A stretch of DNA of 32,934 nt from Bacteroidetes bacterium UBA4416 (GCA_002390745.1 DGQK01000060.1:10624-43557), one strand, 5' to 3'; counted from the stretch's first letter, positions 15,247 to 24,700 are shown. Notes: generated by a model not told the origin, from the sequence alone. Program-made: numbers and translations.

Positions 15247-16752
15247 ATGGCAGACTTAGCAAAAAAACCAGCCTTTAAAGACAAGTACGATAATTATATC
15301 GGGGGAAAGTTCACAGCACCTGTAGAGGGAAAGTATTTCGATAACATCTCCCCGGTAGACGGGAAGGTCTTCACCAAAGCGGCCCGCTCTACCAAGGCGG
15401 ACATTGAACTGGCACTGGATGCGGCCCACGCGGCTTTCCCATCATGGAGCAAGACGGCGGCAAGCGTGCGCAGCAATATCCTGCTGAAGATCGCGCAGGT
15501 GATCGAAGATAACCTCGAATACCTGGCGGTTGTGGAAACGATCGACAACGGCAAAGCCATTCGCGAAACGCGCGCAGCCGATCTGCCTCTGGTGATCGAT
15601 CATTTCCGTTATTTTGCCGGAGTGTTGAGAGCAGAGGAGGGCACCATTTCCGAGCACGACGAGTACACGGTAAGTATCAACCTGCATGAGCCTTTGGGAG
15701 TTGTGGGACAGATCATTCCATGGAACTTTCCATTGCTGATGGCGACGTGGAAAATAGCGCCGGCCCTCGCGGCAGGATGTTGTACCATTGTGAAACCGGC
15801 AGAGCAGACACCGACTTCCATTATGGTATTGATGGAGCTTATCGGCCACCTGCTGCCTCCGGGTGTGTTGAATGTGGTAACGGGATTCGGACTGGAAGCG
15901 GGCAAGCCACTGGCAACTTCTCCGCGCATTGCGAAAATCTCCTTCACCGGCGAAACCACGACGGGCCGCCTGATCCTGCAATATGCTTCCGAGAATATCA
16001 TCCCGGCAACGATGGAGCTGGGCGGAAAATCACCGAACATCTTTTTTGAATCGGTAGCGGATGCCGATGACGCCTTTTTTGACAAAGCCGTGGAAGGTGC
16101 GGTCATGTTTGCCCTTAACCAGGGAGAGATCTGCACCTGTCCGTCGCGGATCTTAGTGCATGAAAAGATCTACGATAAGTTCATGAGCAAAGTGGTGGAG
16201 CGCACCAGGGCCATTAAAACGGGGAATCCGCTGGATGGCAGCGTGATGATGGGGGCACAGGCTTCCAACGATCAGTATGAAAAGATCCTCTCGTACCTGA
16301 AAATCGGTGTGGAAGAAGGAGCGGAAGTGCTTACCGGAGGAAAAGCCAACCAGTTGCCGGGTGAGCTCGATGGCGGCTACTATATCCAGCCGACCATCTT
16401 CAAAGGAAATAACAAGATGCGTGTTTTCCAGGAAGAGATCTTCGGACCGGTGGTTTGCGTCACTACCTTCAAGACCACAGAAGAGGCGATCGCCATTGCA
16501 AATGATACCTTGTACGGACTTGGTGCCGGCGTATGGACGCGCGATGCCCATGAGCTGTACCAGGTGCCGCGCGCTATCCAGGCAGGCCGCGTGTGGGTGA
16601 ACAGCTACCACGCTTACCCGGCTCATGCGCCTTTCGGAGGATATAAAAAATCAGGCTTCGGTCGCGAAACGCACAAGATGATGCTGGACCATTACAGGCA
16701 AACCAAAAACATGCTCATTTCTTACGATAAGAATAAGCTCGGATTTTTTTAG
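15247..16752 (+). CDS. NAD-dependent aldehyde dehydrogenase, ExaC/AcoD (acetaldehyde) type
   Basis: A 501-residue soluble ALDH that oxidises an aldehyde to a carboxylate. It shows IPWNFPLLMATWKIAPALAAG, the coenzyme loop FTGETTTGR, the catalytic glutamate motif MELGGKSPN (E257) and the catalytic cysteine C296 in NQGEICTCPSR. The ICTCPSR form is the one I associate with ExaC/AcoD acetaldehyde dehydrogenases. The C-terminus ends HYRQTKNMLISYDKNKLGFF, also typical of that group. Length is normal. The neighbouring DUF779 gene and divergent AraC regulator match a recurring arrangement, supporting a role in alcohol/aldehyde oxidation. The exact substrate is not shown by sequence. Confidence 0.94.
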   Translation: MADLAKKPAFKDKYDNYIGGKFTAPVEGKYFDNISPVDGKVFTKAARSTKADIELALDAAHAAFPSWSKTAASVRSNILLKIAQVIEDNLEYLAVVETIDNGKAIRETRAADLPLVIDHFRYFAGVLRAEEGTISEHDEYTVSINLHEPLGVVGQIIPWNFPLLMATWKIAPALAAGCCTIVKPAEQTPTSIMVLMELIGHLLPPGVLNVVTGFGLEAGKPLATSPRIAKISFTGETTTGRLILQYASENIIPATMELGGKSPNIFFESVADADDAFFDKAVEGAVMFALNQGEICTCPSRILVHEKIYDKFMSKVVERTRAIKTGNPLDGSVMMGAQASNDQYEKILSYLKIGVEEGAEVLTGGKANQLPGELDGGYYIQPTIFKGNNKMRVFQEEIFGPVVCVTTFKTTEEAIAIANDTLYGLGAGVWTRDAHELYQVPRAIQAGRVWVNSYHAYPAHAPFGGYKKSGFGRETHKMMLDHYRQTKNMLISYDKNKLGFF

Positions 16753-16783
16753 TAGCATTTACCCGCGAGGGCACAGATGAATG

Positions 16784-16834
16784 CGCAGGGGTTCGCAGGG
16801 AGGAATGAAATTAAAAACTCTGCGGGCCTCTGCG
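16784..16834 (+). repeat. Wobble-rich inverted repeat between ALDH and DUF779 genes
   Basis: Left arm 16784-16801 and right arm 16817-16834 are separated by a 15-nt A-rich loop. In plus-strand RNA, 17 of 18 positions pair (13 Watson-Crick and four G-U). On the minus strand the four wobble positions would be A-C mismatches. There is no T-tract, so it is not a standard terminator. Each arm contains two CGCAG-type cores (CGCAGGGG, CGCAGGGA). Similar CGCAGAGG-type intergenic repeats occur in many genomes from memory, so this may be a dispersed element or an mRNA-processing or stability hairpin. Confidence 0.65.
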
Positions 16835-16881
16835 TTAAACATCGTAGAGCCCTGCAAAACAACAACAACAAATACCATCTT

Positions 16882-17256
16882 ATGAAAACCAGGCGAATTC
16901 TTGCTACACCAGCAGCCATAGATCTGATCCGGGAACTCAAAGCGGAGTATGGAGAACTGTTGTTTCACCAAAGCGGTGGCTGTTGCGACGGCTCTTCGCC
17001 CATGTGTTTTCAGCTGGGCGATTTTAGGGTCGGCTCCAGCGACGTCGGGCTTGGCCATGTGGATGGGGTTTCCTTCTGGATGAGCAAAGACCAGTTTGAG
17101 TACTGGCAGCATACACAGCTTACGCTCGACGTGGTGGATGGAAGAGGGGCAAGCTTTTCGCTGGAAATTCCCAAAGGCAAGCGCTTTATGATCCATTCGA
17201 GGCTTTTCACGGAAGAGAAATCAGGTAACAGGGAGGAGCTCTTCTACGCCGAGTAA
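16882..17256 (+). CDS. DUF779 family protein
   Basis: A 124-residue soluble protein from ATG 16882 (MKTRRILATPAAIDLIRELK). The frame is open back to 16777 but that part lies in the hairpin repeat. The family signature GELLFHQSGGCCDGSSPMCF sits near residues 27-46 with three cysteines that could bind a metal, followed by GDFRVGSSDVGLGHVDGVSFWMSKDQFEYW. DUF779 proteins are small partners often encoded beside aldehyde dehydrogenases of the ExaC type, as here. The biochemical role is unknown to me; a redox or metal accessory function is inference. Its last 13 nt overlap the 3' end of the convergent UbiA-like gene. Confidence 0.92.
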   Translation: MKTRRILATPAAIDLIRELKAEYGELLFHQSGGCCDGSSPMCFQLGDFRVGSSDVGLGHVDGVSFWMSKDQFEYWQHTQLTLDVVDGRGASFSLEIPKGKRFMIHSRLFTEEKSGNREELFYAE

Positions 17257-18170
17257 ATAAGCATTGCTGCAATACCAAAGACGGCTTTCACCAGCATCAG
17301 CCCGTCCACTACCACAAGATAATAGAGCGTGCTGCGGCGCAGGCGCATCGAATAGCCTACAAGAAGCAATAACAGGAAAGGAACGGTGTTGAGCAGGATC
17401 CTGCTCAGGTGAAAGCGCTCATACACCACAAAGACGATAAAGGTAAGCAGGCCGAAAAGCGTCAGCGGAATGATGATGTAAAAAATGGTTCTTCGTAAGC
17501 CTGCCTGTACCACAAACGTTTTGATGTGGTGGTGGTAATCCGAAGCATAGTCTTTTATATCGAACATGATGCAGAGGATGCTGATGAAAATGAAATTCTT
17601 CAGGAACAGGAATACCGTCAGGCTGTCGGGTGTGTAGGCAACTGCGTTTTCAAAATAGTAATAGAATACAGGGTATACCGTTACAAAGCCGGCCCAGGTA
17701 AAGCCTATCACAAAAGGCTTGAGCCATCCCTTATCCCTGAGGTTGTAGTTGCCGAGCAGGCGGCTGTTGACACCGTAATATAAAACAGCCACCGCAGGAA
17801 ACAATCCTGTCAGGATCCATTCCACCGGTGTAATCCGGATCAGTTCCGCCCGGTGTATCCACACCAGGTAAGAAAGAAGCAAAGCGCCGGTGAGGATGCA
17901 GATACCCTGGCTAAGCTTCACCGTTTTGCGGTGCTGGTTGTACCATTGTGTTCGTTTGTTGATCGTTTCCACGGAGATGTCGGTCATGTAAGCCTTGGTA
18001 TAATAAGCCACCGTTGCCACAAACACCAGGGCATAAAACATCCAGGAGTTCAGGGGCAGGAGGTGCTGAAGGCTCGCTTCGATGCATAATGCCACCGTAC
18101 AGATACCGTAGAAGTAGTTTCCATAAAAAATAAATTTCACAAAACGGTTATTGGCAGAGAACAGCTCCAT
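17244..18170 (-). CDS. UbiA-like polytopic membrane protein
   Basis: A 308-residue protein with about eight hydrophobic helices. The best family clue is CIMFDIKDYASDYHHHIKTF (about residues 199-218), matching the second Asp-rich motif (DxxxD, usually D-I-R-D-x-x-x-D) of UbiA-type prenyltransferases. A loop KRTQWYNQHRK also occurs in Bacteroidota members I recall. The first motif (NDxxD) is not clear; DISVETIN is the nearest candidate. It may therefore be a divergent prenyltransferase or a catalytically altered relative. No quinone or haem pathway genes are nearby. It starts next to a possible promoter at 18187-18219 and its 3' end overlaps DUF779. Confidence 0.7.
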   Translation of the reverse strand: MELFSANNRFVKFIFYGNYFYGICTVALCIEASLQHLLPLNSWMFYALVFVATVAYYTKAYMTDISVETINKRTQWYNQHRKTVKLSQGICILTGALLLSYLVWIHRAELIRITPVEWILTGLFPAVAVLYYGVNSRLLGNYNLRDKGWLKPFVIGFTWAGFVTVYPVFYYYFENAVAYTPDSLTVFLFLKNFIFISILCIMFDIKDYASDYHHHIKTFVVQAGLRRTIFYIIIPLTLFGLLTFIVFVVYERFHLSRILLNTVPFLLLLLVGYSMRLRRSTLYYLVVVDGLMLVKAVFGIAAMLIYSA

Positions 18171-18186
18171 CGTATAAATACGGTAT

Positions 18187-18219
18187 CAAACATACAAATA
18201 CCATAGCTCTGTCCGGCAA
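18187..18219 (-). promoter_or_regulatory. Candidate promoter of the UbiA-like gene
   Basis: TATGTTTG (complement of 18187-18194) is an exact -7 TAnnTTTG match. A TTG (complement of 18217-18219) lies 22 nt upstream, slightly long spacing. The implied leader is about 11 nt. Confidence 0.4.
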
Positions 18220-18397
18220 GTACAGCCACTTTTCATTTAACAGTCTACAGTATTTTCGTTAAAAATACGGACTTTGTGTATTCACTTCCCCATCTGTACA
18301 AAAAAACCTCAAATTTATACTGAAAATAAAGCTTACAAAGGATTTTTTGTGGCATTGCATTGTATTCAGGCTTTATTAAAATTAAACAACCATCCCT

Positions 18398-19879
18398 ATG
18401 AAAAAAATCATGATGTTATGCGCAGCAGTGGTTATTGCTGCCACAGCTAACTCACAAACCCGGGACCGAAAATGGAACATCGGTTTTCACGGAGGACTGA
18501 CTCAATACAACGGCGACAGAGGGCAAAATTTCTATGCTACTGATCAGGCCGCTTATGGTTTTGCCAGTGTATCCGTGTCACGCTTTTTAGGAAAACATTT
18601 CGATGCCTCCTTATTCTTAACCCGCGGCGAATTAGGCAATGTAGAACCTTTATCGCCCTGGTCTCCTCCCAACGACAATAACCACTTCCTCGTCAGGCTC
18701 AACACGGCCAACCTGGTATTGCGTTACAACATTCTGAGCGACCGCTATGTGCTCAGGCCGTACCTCTACGCGGGTGCCGGGGTCATCATGCACGAGAAAT
18801 ACCAGTCGGTGAAAGACGAGCGTTATGATTATGCGCTGCCTTCTTTCGGTGGAGGTTTAAACATCCGCATTACACCGGTGATCTCCTTACAGCTCCAGGA
18901 ATCGTTTATGTATACCACAGCCGATGATATTGACGGTGATGTGAAAGATTACAACGATGGTTACCTGTACCACACCGCAGGCCTTACCTTTAACCTCGGT
19001 AAGAAAAAAGATGAGGATAAGGACGGGATAGCTGACAGGAATGATAAGTGCCCCGGCACGCCTCCGGGTGTTGCAGTCGATAAGAACGGCTGCCCGCTCG
19101 ACAAGGATTATGACGGCGTGGCTGACTACATCGACGATTGCCCGGATGTGGCAGGTCTTGCAGCGCTGAAAGGCTGTCCTGATAAAGATGGCGACGGCAT
19201 AGCCGATAAAGAAGACCGTTGCCCTGAGGCAGCAGGAAGCCTCGAACTGAAAGGGTGCCCTGATGCCGATAAAGACGGCGTGGCCGATGTGGATGATAAA
19301 TGCCCTGATACAAAAGCCAATTACAAAGTAGATGCTTCAGGATGCCCGATGGATAATGATAAAGACGGCCTGGTGAATGAAGAAGACCTTTGCCCGGATG
19401 CGGCAGGGCCACTGGCTTTGAAAGGCTGTCCTGACAGCGATGGCGACGGTGTATCCGACCTGAATGACCGTTGCCCTAACGTAAAAGGAACCATTGAAAA
19501 TAAAGGCTGCCCGGAAATGGCGAAAGAAGACGTGAAGAAAATCGCGGTGATTGCCAGCAAGATCTTCTTCGAAACAGGAAGCGCCAAGCTGAAAGCGATC
19601 TCCAATGCACAGCTGGATGGCCTGGTAGAGATCCTCAAACGGAATGAAGCCGTGAACCTGAGCATTGAAGGACATACGGATAATGTTGGCAATGATGACT
19701 ACAACATGCAGCTGTCTCAGAAACGTACCGAATCCGTTAAAGCATACCTTGAATCCAAAGGCATTCCTGCCTCACGCTTAACGGCTATAGGCTACGGTGA
19801 AACAAGGCCGATCGGCGATAATACAAAAGCCGCCGGCAGAAGCCAGAACAGAAGGGTGGAGCTGAAAACCGCTTACTAA
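18398..19879 (+). CDS. OmpA-family outer-membrane protein with thrombospondin type 3 repeats
   Basis: A 493-residue protein: a signal peptide (MKKIMMLCAAVVIAATANSQ), an N-terminal OmpA-like beta-barrel region (about 22-203, ending GLTFNLGKKK), six Asp-rich TSP3-type calcium-binding repeats (about 205-373, pattern D-x-D-x-D-G-[IV]-x-D-x-x-D-x-C-P) and a C-terminal OmpA peptidoglycan-binding domain (about 385-493). That last domain contains IFFETGSAKL and SIEGHTDNVG...LSQKRTESV, with the conserved Asp and Arg that bind diaminopimelate. It should tie the outer membrane to the cell wall, with the repeats as a Ca-stabilised periplasmic stalk. It is monocistronic, with a strong terminator directly after the stop. 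Confidence 0.95.
   Translation: MKKIMMLCAAVVIAATANSQTRDRKWNIGFHGGLTQYNGDRGQNFYATDQAAYGFASVSVSRFLGKHFDASLFLTRGELGNVEPLSPWSPPNDNNHFLVRLNTANLVLRYNILSDRYVLRPYLYAGAGVIMHEKYQSVKDERYDYALPSFGGGLNIRITPVISLQLQESFMYTTADDIDGDVKDYNDGYLYHTAGLTFNLGKKKDEDKDGIADRNDKCPGTPPGVAVDKNGCPLDKDYDGVADYIDDCPDVAGLAALKGCPDKDGDGIADKEDRCPEAAGSLELKGCPDADKDGVADVDDKCPDTKANYKVDASGCPMDNDKDGLVNEEDLCPDAAGPLALKGCPDSDGDGVSDLNDRCPNVKGTIENKGCPEMAKEDVKKIAVIASKIFFETGSAKLKAISNAQLDGLVEILKRNEAVNLSIEGHTDNVGNDDYNMQLSQKRTESVKAYLESKGIPASRLTAIGYGETRPIGDNTKAAGRSQNRRVELKTAY
19014..19520 (+). repeat. Thrombospondin type 3 coding repeats
   Basis: Six Asp/Cys-rich units within the OmpA-family gene, each with a D-x-D-x-D-G-x-x-D core, a CP pair and usually a closing KGCPD. 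Two spacer types are present: a longer one (GTPPGVAVDKNGCP, TKANYKVDASGCP) and a shorter one (VAGLAALKGCP, AAGSLELKGCP, AAGPLALKGCP). Confidence 0.85.
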
Positions 19880-19900
19880 GAGGCTTTGAACAGGATATAT

Positions 19901-19932
19901 AAATCCCCCGCAGATTTCTGCGGGGGATTTTT
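19901..19932 (+). terminator. Strong intrinsic terminator after the OmpA-family gene
   Basis: A perfect 14-bp inverted repeat AAATCCCCCGCAGA / TCTGCGGGGGATTT begins 21 nt after the stop and is followed by further T residues (TTTTT in total). The A-flank makes it potentially bidirectional, but no minus-strand gene ends here. Confidence 0.92.
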
Positions 19933-20195
19933 CATGTAAAACATATCGTTAATGATAGCCTGAAGTTTATTGATCAGCTTTTCGAGGCTCTATTAAAGCA
20001 TATAGCTGCTGATGTAATAAGATTCAGCGCAAGGTAAAAGAGTTTATTTGAAGCGAAAAACTCAGGGTTTTTTGATGGCACGAAAATTTCTTAGACGCGA
20101 AAAATCATTTTTTTTATACTAAAACAGATCTGTTTTTCGGTTTGTCGCTTATATTGACTAATTTGTGGGCCAAATCGTGGATTTTACAAAACAGT
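19933..20195. other. Intergenic region before the signalling operon
   Basis: No supportable coding frame. It is AT-rich with a long T-run near 20108-20115 and a 16-bp perfect palindrome at 20121-20136. An in-frame TTG at 20142 could extend the kinase gene, but the receiver domain begins exactly at ATG 20196. TAATTTG at 20159-20165 is a near-miss to a -7 element with one base too few in the spacer. Confidence 0.6.
20121..20136. promoter_or_regulatory. 16-bp perfect palindrome upstream of the signalling operon
   Basis: AAAACAGATCTGTTTT is its own reverse complement over 16 bases, 60 nt before the kinase start. It overlaps the place where a -33 box would lie for the near-consensus TAATTTG at 20159. 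A dimeric-regulator operator is the simplest reading. A short hairpin with only a five-base T-run is the alternative. Confidence 0.5.
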
Positions 20196-21764
20196 ATGAT
20201 ACTCATCGTTGACGACAAACCTGAGAATATTATTTCTCTGAAGGGTTTATTAACACTGCATAATTTTGTCGTTGATACAGCTCTTTCCGGGGAAGAAGCT
20301 TTAAAGAAGATCCTTAAGAACAGTTATTCCCTGATCATCCTGGATGTGCAAATGCCGGGTATGGACGGTTTTGAAGTTGCGGAAGCCATTCTCGGGTTCA
20401 GCAAGGCCAAAGACACGCCCATCATTTTTTTATCGGCAGTAAGCACCGAAAAACGCTTCATCACCAAGGGTTACACTTCCGGTGGCATTGACTATGTGAC
20501 CAAGCCAGTGGATCCCGATATCATGCTGTTGAAGGTAAAGACCTTCTACCGCTTGTCGGAGCAGAACCGCGAACTTAACAAGATCCAGCAGAACCTTAAG
20601 AATGAAATCGAGATCAGGAAGGAAACCGAGCTGCACCTGGACGCCCGTGTGAGGGAGCTTCATTCGGTGATGGAATCGTTGCCCCTGATCGCTTTTACCA
20701 TCAATGCAGAAGGAGAAACAGAATACGTCAATGAGCACTGGTACCGTTATTCCAAAACGATGGTGGCCTTCCCGGAAGCACACCCGGAGGATGAGCACCT
20801 TTATAAGGAATGGAAAGCCAGCTTCGCGGCTGGTGCAGAATACAATTGCGAACTCAGGCTCCGGCAGCTCTCTTCGGGCACCTACCGTTATTTCATTATG
20901 CGGATCATCCCTATTGTGCAGGAAGAACGCATTGTGAAGTGGGTAGGTACGTTCACAGACATTCACGAACAAAAAACCATCAATCAGTTCCTGGAAGTAA
21001 AAGTGAAGGAGCGCACCAAAAACCTTCTTCAAAAAAACGAGGAGCTGGAAACAACCAACCATGAGCTTCAGCAGTTTGCCTGGGTAGTGTCTCACGATCT
21101 GAAAGAGCCGTTGAGAAAGATCCAGACCTTCAATAACATTATTAAAGAGAAATTCATTGTCCCCGATTCGGAAGGAGCGAGGTACCTCGAACGCACCATC
21201 CATTCTTCCGAGCGCATGTCCGTGCTCATCAACGATTTGCTGGATTATTCCAGGCTTTCGGTGTCTGCTTTGTTTCAGCCCACAGACCTCAATGAGATCC
21301 TGAATGAAGTACTGTCGGACTTCGAATACCTGATCACCGACAAAAAAGCGGTGATCCATCGCGATACCTTATGTACCATCGATGCCGTACCGAGCCAGAT
21401 GCGGCAGATCTTTCAAAATCTGGTGAGCAACGCCCTGAAGTTTTCGCGCGAAGGTGTAACGCCGGTCATTTCCATTAACTGCGAACGCGTGGCGTCCAAA
21501 GAGCTCGGCAGCCCTGTGCAGAAGGATGGCGACTATTGCCGTATCATCGTGTCGGATAACGGGACCGGCTTTGATGAAATACACATCGACAAGCTGTTCA
21601 TTATTTTCCAACGCCTGCATTCCCGTTCTGCCTACGAAGGAACCGGTATCGGCCTGGCAATCGCAAAAAAGATCGTGGATAAGCACAATGGCCTGATTGC
21701 TGCCAGCAGTAAGGATCATAAAGGAGCCAGTTTCACCCTGATATTACCACTCAAGCAAAATTAA
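20196..21764 (+). CDS. Receiver-PAS-histidine kinase
   Basis: A 522-residue cytoplasmic protein from ATG 20196 (MILIVDDKPENI). It has an N-terminal receiver domain (about 1-115, acidic D6/D7, phospho-acceptor D50 in LIILDVQMPGMDG, K103 in VTKP), a coiled linker, a PAS domain (about 152-265) and a HisKA domain with H300 in WVVSHDLKEPLRK. It ends in a HATPase (QNLVSNALKF, VSDNGTGFDE, GTGIGLAIAKKI). The HDLKEPLR form is the one found in phytochrome-like and cyanobacterial-type kinases. The receiver in front of a kinase suggests it takes phosphate from another kinase and then acts itself, plausibly within this operon. No membrane segment. The hybrid kinase follows after 19 nt. Confidence 0.93.
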   Translation: MILIVDDKPENIISLKGLLTLHNFVVDTALSGEEALKKILKNSYSLIILDVQMPGMDGFEVAEAILGFSKAKDTPIIFLSAVSTEKRFITKGYTSGGIDYVTKPVDPDIMLLKVKTFYRLSEQNRELNKIQQNLKNEIEIRKETELHLDARVRELHSVMESLPLIAFTINAEGETEYVNEHWYRYSKTMVAFPEAHPEDEHLYKEWKASFAAGAEYNCELRLRQLSSGTYRYFIMRIIPIVQEERIVKWVGTFTDIHEQKTINQFLEVKVKERTKNLLQKNEELETTNHELQQFAWVVSHDLKEPLRKIQTFNNIIKEKFIVPDSEGARYLERTIHSSERMSVLINDLLDYSRLSVSALFQPTDLNEILNEVLSDFEYLITDKKAVIHRDTLCTIDAVPSQMRQIFQNLVSNALKFSREGVTPVISINCERVASKELGSPVQKDGDYCRIIVSDNGTGFDEIHIDKLFIIFQRLHSRSAYEGTGIGLAIAKKIVDKHNGLIAASSKDHKGASFTLILPLKQN

Positions 21765-21783
21765 CTCTTAAACAAGTTGTACT

Positions 21784-24700
21784 ATGCCAGAAAAAGCCGC
21801 CTCTTCATCTGTTATCCGGAGTATACAAATCGTTTTTGTCATCTCCAGTCTTTTGCTGCTCATCAGCCTTGTAGCCTCCTACACAAGTATCAAAAGGCTT
21901 GTGGATGCTATTGGCCTGGTTGAGCATACTTACCAGGTGATCATCAATACCGACAGGGTTGCCAACTCGCTGGTGGAAACAGAATCCAGTCACAGGGGCT
22001 ACGTTATTGTCAGGAATGAAGATATGCTGAGCCGTTACAAAAACTCACGACAGCTTACCTGGGACTACTTTGAAAAAGTAAGGGAGCTCACGATGGACAA
22101 TGCATATCAGCAGGAAAATCTCAGGAACTTGAAGCAATTGTTGACGGATCGTTTTGTTCAGATGGAAAAAGTGCTTGCCATTGCGACTGACAGCGATGAG
22201 CAGCGTGCTGGCCTCTTTGTGAAGGACAACAAGGAGATCATGAAAGGCCGGGAGATCAAGGATAATATCCTGAACCTGATGGCCAGGATCCGGAGTTCCG
22301 AAGAACGGCTGATGGAACAGCGGAAAGAAGAGTTAGAGATCTACACCGGCTTTACCCCCGTGCTGCTTGTTATTACAGGACTCATCTCGTTGCTTATCAC
22401 AATCGTGTCTTACACTCGCATCAAGCGGGATATGGATATGCGCCTTGCCAGGCAGCTCGAAGACCAGGCGATATACAAGGAAACGTCTGAAAGGATCTCC
22501 ATGATGGAAAATGTAACACGGAAAATATCATCGGGAGATTATACGGCAAGGAGCACGGACGATAAGGAAGATGAACTGGGCCGCGTGTCGAAGGCGCTGA
22601 ATCACATGACCAGTTCGCTCGAAATAACCTTTAACACCCTCGAAAACAAAGCCTGGCTGCAGGAGGGCTCGGTGAAGATTGCCGATGCCATTCGCGGAGA
22701 GCGCAATATCAAACAGCTTTCCGAGAAATTACTTGCCGCCATCACCGCATACCTACAGGCGCCTATCGCTACCTGCTATGTGAGCAATGCCGGCTCTTTC
22801 ACATTGGCATCCTCCTATTCGGCGGTCAATGCGCCGAAGCAGTTTTTGCCGGGAGAGGGCCTGATAGGCCAGGCGGTCCGTGATAAAGAGGTTGCCGTTT
22901 TAAACCATATCCCCGCCGACTTTGTGGTCAGCTCTTCCATCGGCAATACCCTGCCGGTGTCGGTGTTAATCGTACCGCTTGTCTTTGAAGAGGAAACCAT
23001 TGCCATCATGGAATTCGGGTTTCTGAGAGAGGTAAAGCCGCTCGAAAAACAACTCATGGAAGATAACCGGGAAGCGATGGCCATTGGTGTCAATTCTACC
23101 ATTAGCTATGTGAAGCTGCAGAACCTCCTGGAAGAAACCCAGGCGCAGACCGAAGAGCTACAGGCACAGCATACCGAGCTGGAGAACCTGAACAGCGAGC
23201 TGGAAGCGCAGACCCAGCAGCTTCAGGCTTCTGAGGAGGAGCTCAAGGTTCAGCAGGAAGAGTTGCAGCAAACAAATGAAGAGCTGGAAGAACGCACCCT
23301 GATGCTGGAGGAGCGCAACAGTGAGATCCGCCAAAAAGCCGAAGAGCTGGAACTGTCCACGAAATACAAATCCGAATTCCTGGCCAATATGTCGCATGAA
23401 CTGCGTACACCGCTCAATTCTATTCTCCTGCTGAGCCGCCTGCTTTCGGAGAACAATGAAAAGAACCTGAGCGATGACCAGGTAGAATATGCGCGCGTTA
23501 TCCAGAGTAGCGGTGGTGGGCTTTTGGGCCTTATTGACGAAATTCTTGACCTTTCTAAGATCGAAGCCGGCAAAATGGAGCTCGAATACCTCGAAGTAGG
23601 CATTGGCGAAATTACCGATGATATGTCTGCATTGTTTATGCCTGTTGCAAAAAACAGGAATCTCGACTTCCGGGTGAGCGTGCAGCCGGGCGTGCCCGAG
23701 TACATCGAAACGGATAAAATGCGGCTGGAGCAGATCATCAAGAATTTAATTTCCAACGCACTGAAATTTACCAGCGAAGGCTCTGTGAGTTTCGAGGTGA
23801 AGATCTGCGATTCCAGCACATCCCTGCTGTGCTTTATTGTAAAAGACACAGGCATCGGCATCCCAAAAGAAAAACAGCATCTGATCTTCGAAGCGTTCCA
23901 GCAGGCCGATGGCTCTACAAAACGAAAATTCGGCGGAACAGGTCTTGGTCTTTCCATCAGCCGCGAGCTTACAAAGCTGCTGGGTGGCGATATACATGTG
24001 AACAGCGTAGTCGGGGAAGGAAGCGAGTTCATCCTGAGGGTGCCGCTGAAAAAACACCTTGACATTTCTTCCCTGAAACCCGAAACCACCGACCTGAGCA
24101 TTAAAAGAGAGGAAGATAATGCGAAAGCGGAAGAACATAATAAATACATTGCGCAGGTGATCCCTGCAAGCATTAAGGACGACCGCAATGCCATCAAGGA
24201 TGGGGATAAAGTGATCCTTATCATCGAGGACGATACCAATTTTGCCAAATCCCTCCTGCAGTTTGCCAATAAGAAAGGGTACAAGGTTGTTGTGGCTGTG
24301 CGGGGTGATGAGGGCCTTATCTATGCCAGGAAATACCTGCCTGTAGGGATCCTGCTCGATGTGCAGCTCCCGGTGAAAAGCGGCTGGGAAGTAATGGACG
24401 AGCTGAAAGCCGATAATTTCACAAGGCACATCCCGGTACACATGATGTCGTCCTACCAGGTGAAAAAGGAAAGCCTTACCAAAGGCGCGGTAGACTTTAT
24501 CAATAAGCCCTTCGCTCATGAGCAGATGCAGGAAGTGTTCAGGAAGATAGAATACGTGATGAAGGGCGATTCCAAAAAAGTGCTCATCGTGGAAGATAAC
24601 CCGAAACATGCGAAAGCGCTGGCTTACTTTCTCGAAACCTTTAATATCGCTGCCGAGGTGAAAAGCAATATTGGTGATGGCGTATCGGCACTCAAGAAGG

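Noticed and set aside
20430..21359. 309-codon antisense frame in the receiver-PAS kinase
   Set aside because: It lies opposite conserved receiver, PAS and HisKA motifs. There is no promoter or domain support.
23250..24284. 344-codon antisense frame in the hybrid kinase
   Set aside because: Ser/Arg-rich product with no motif, lying opposite conserved HisKA/HATPase coding sequence.
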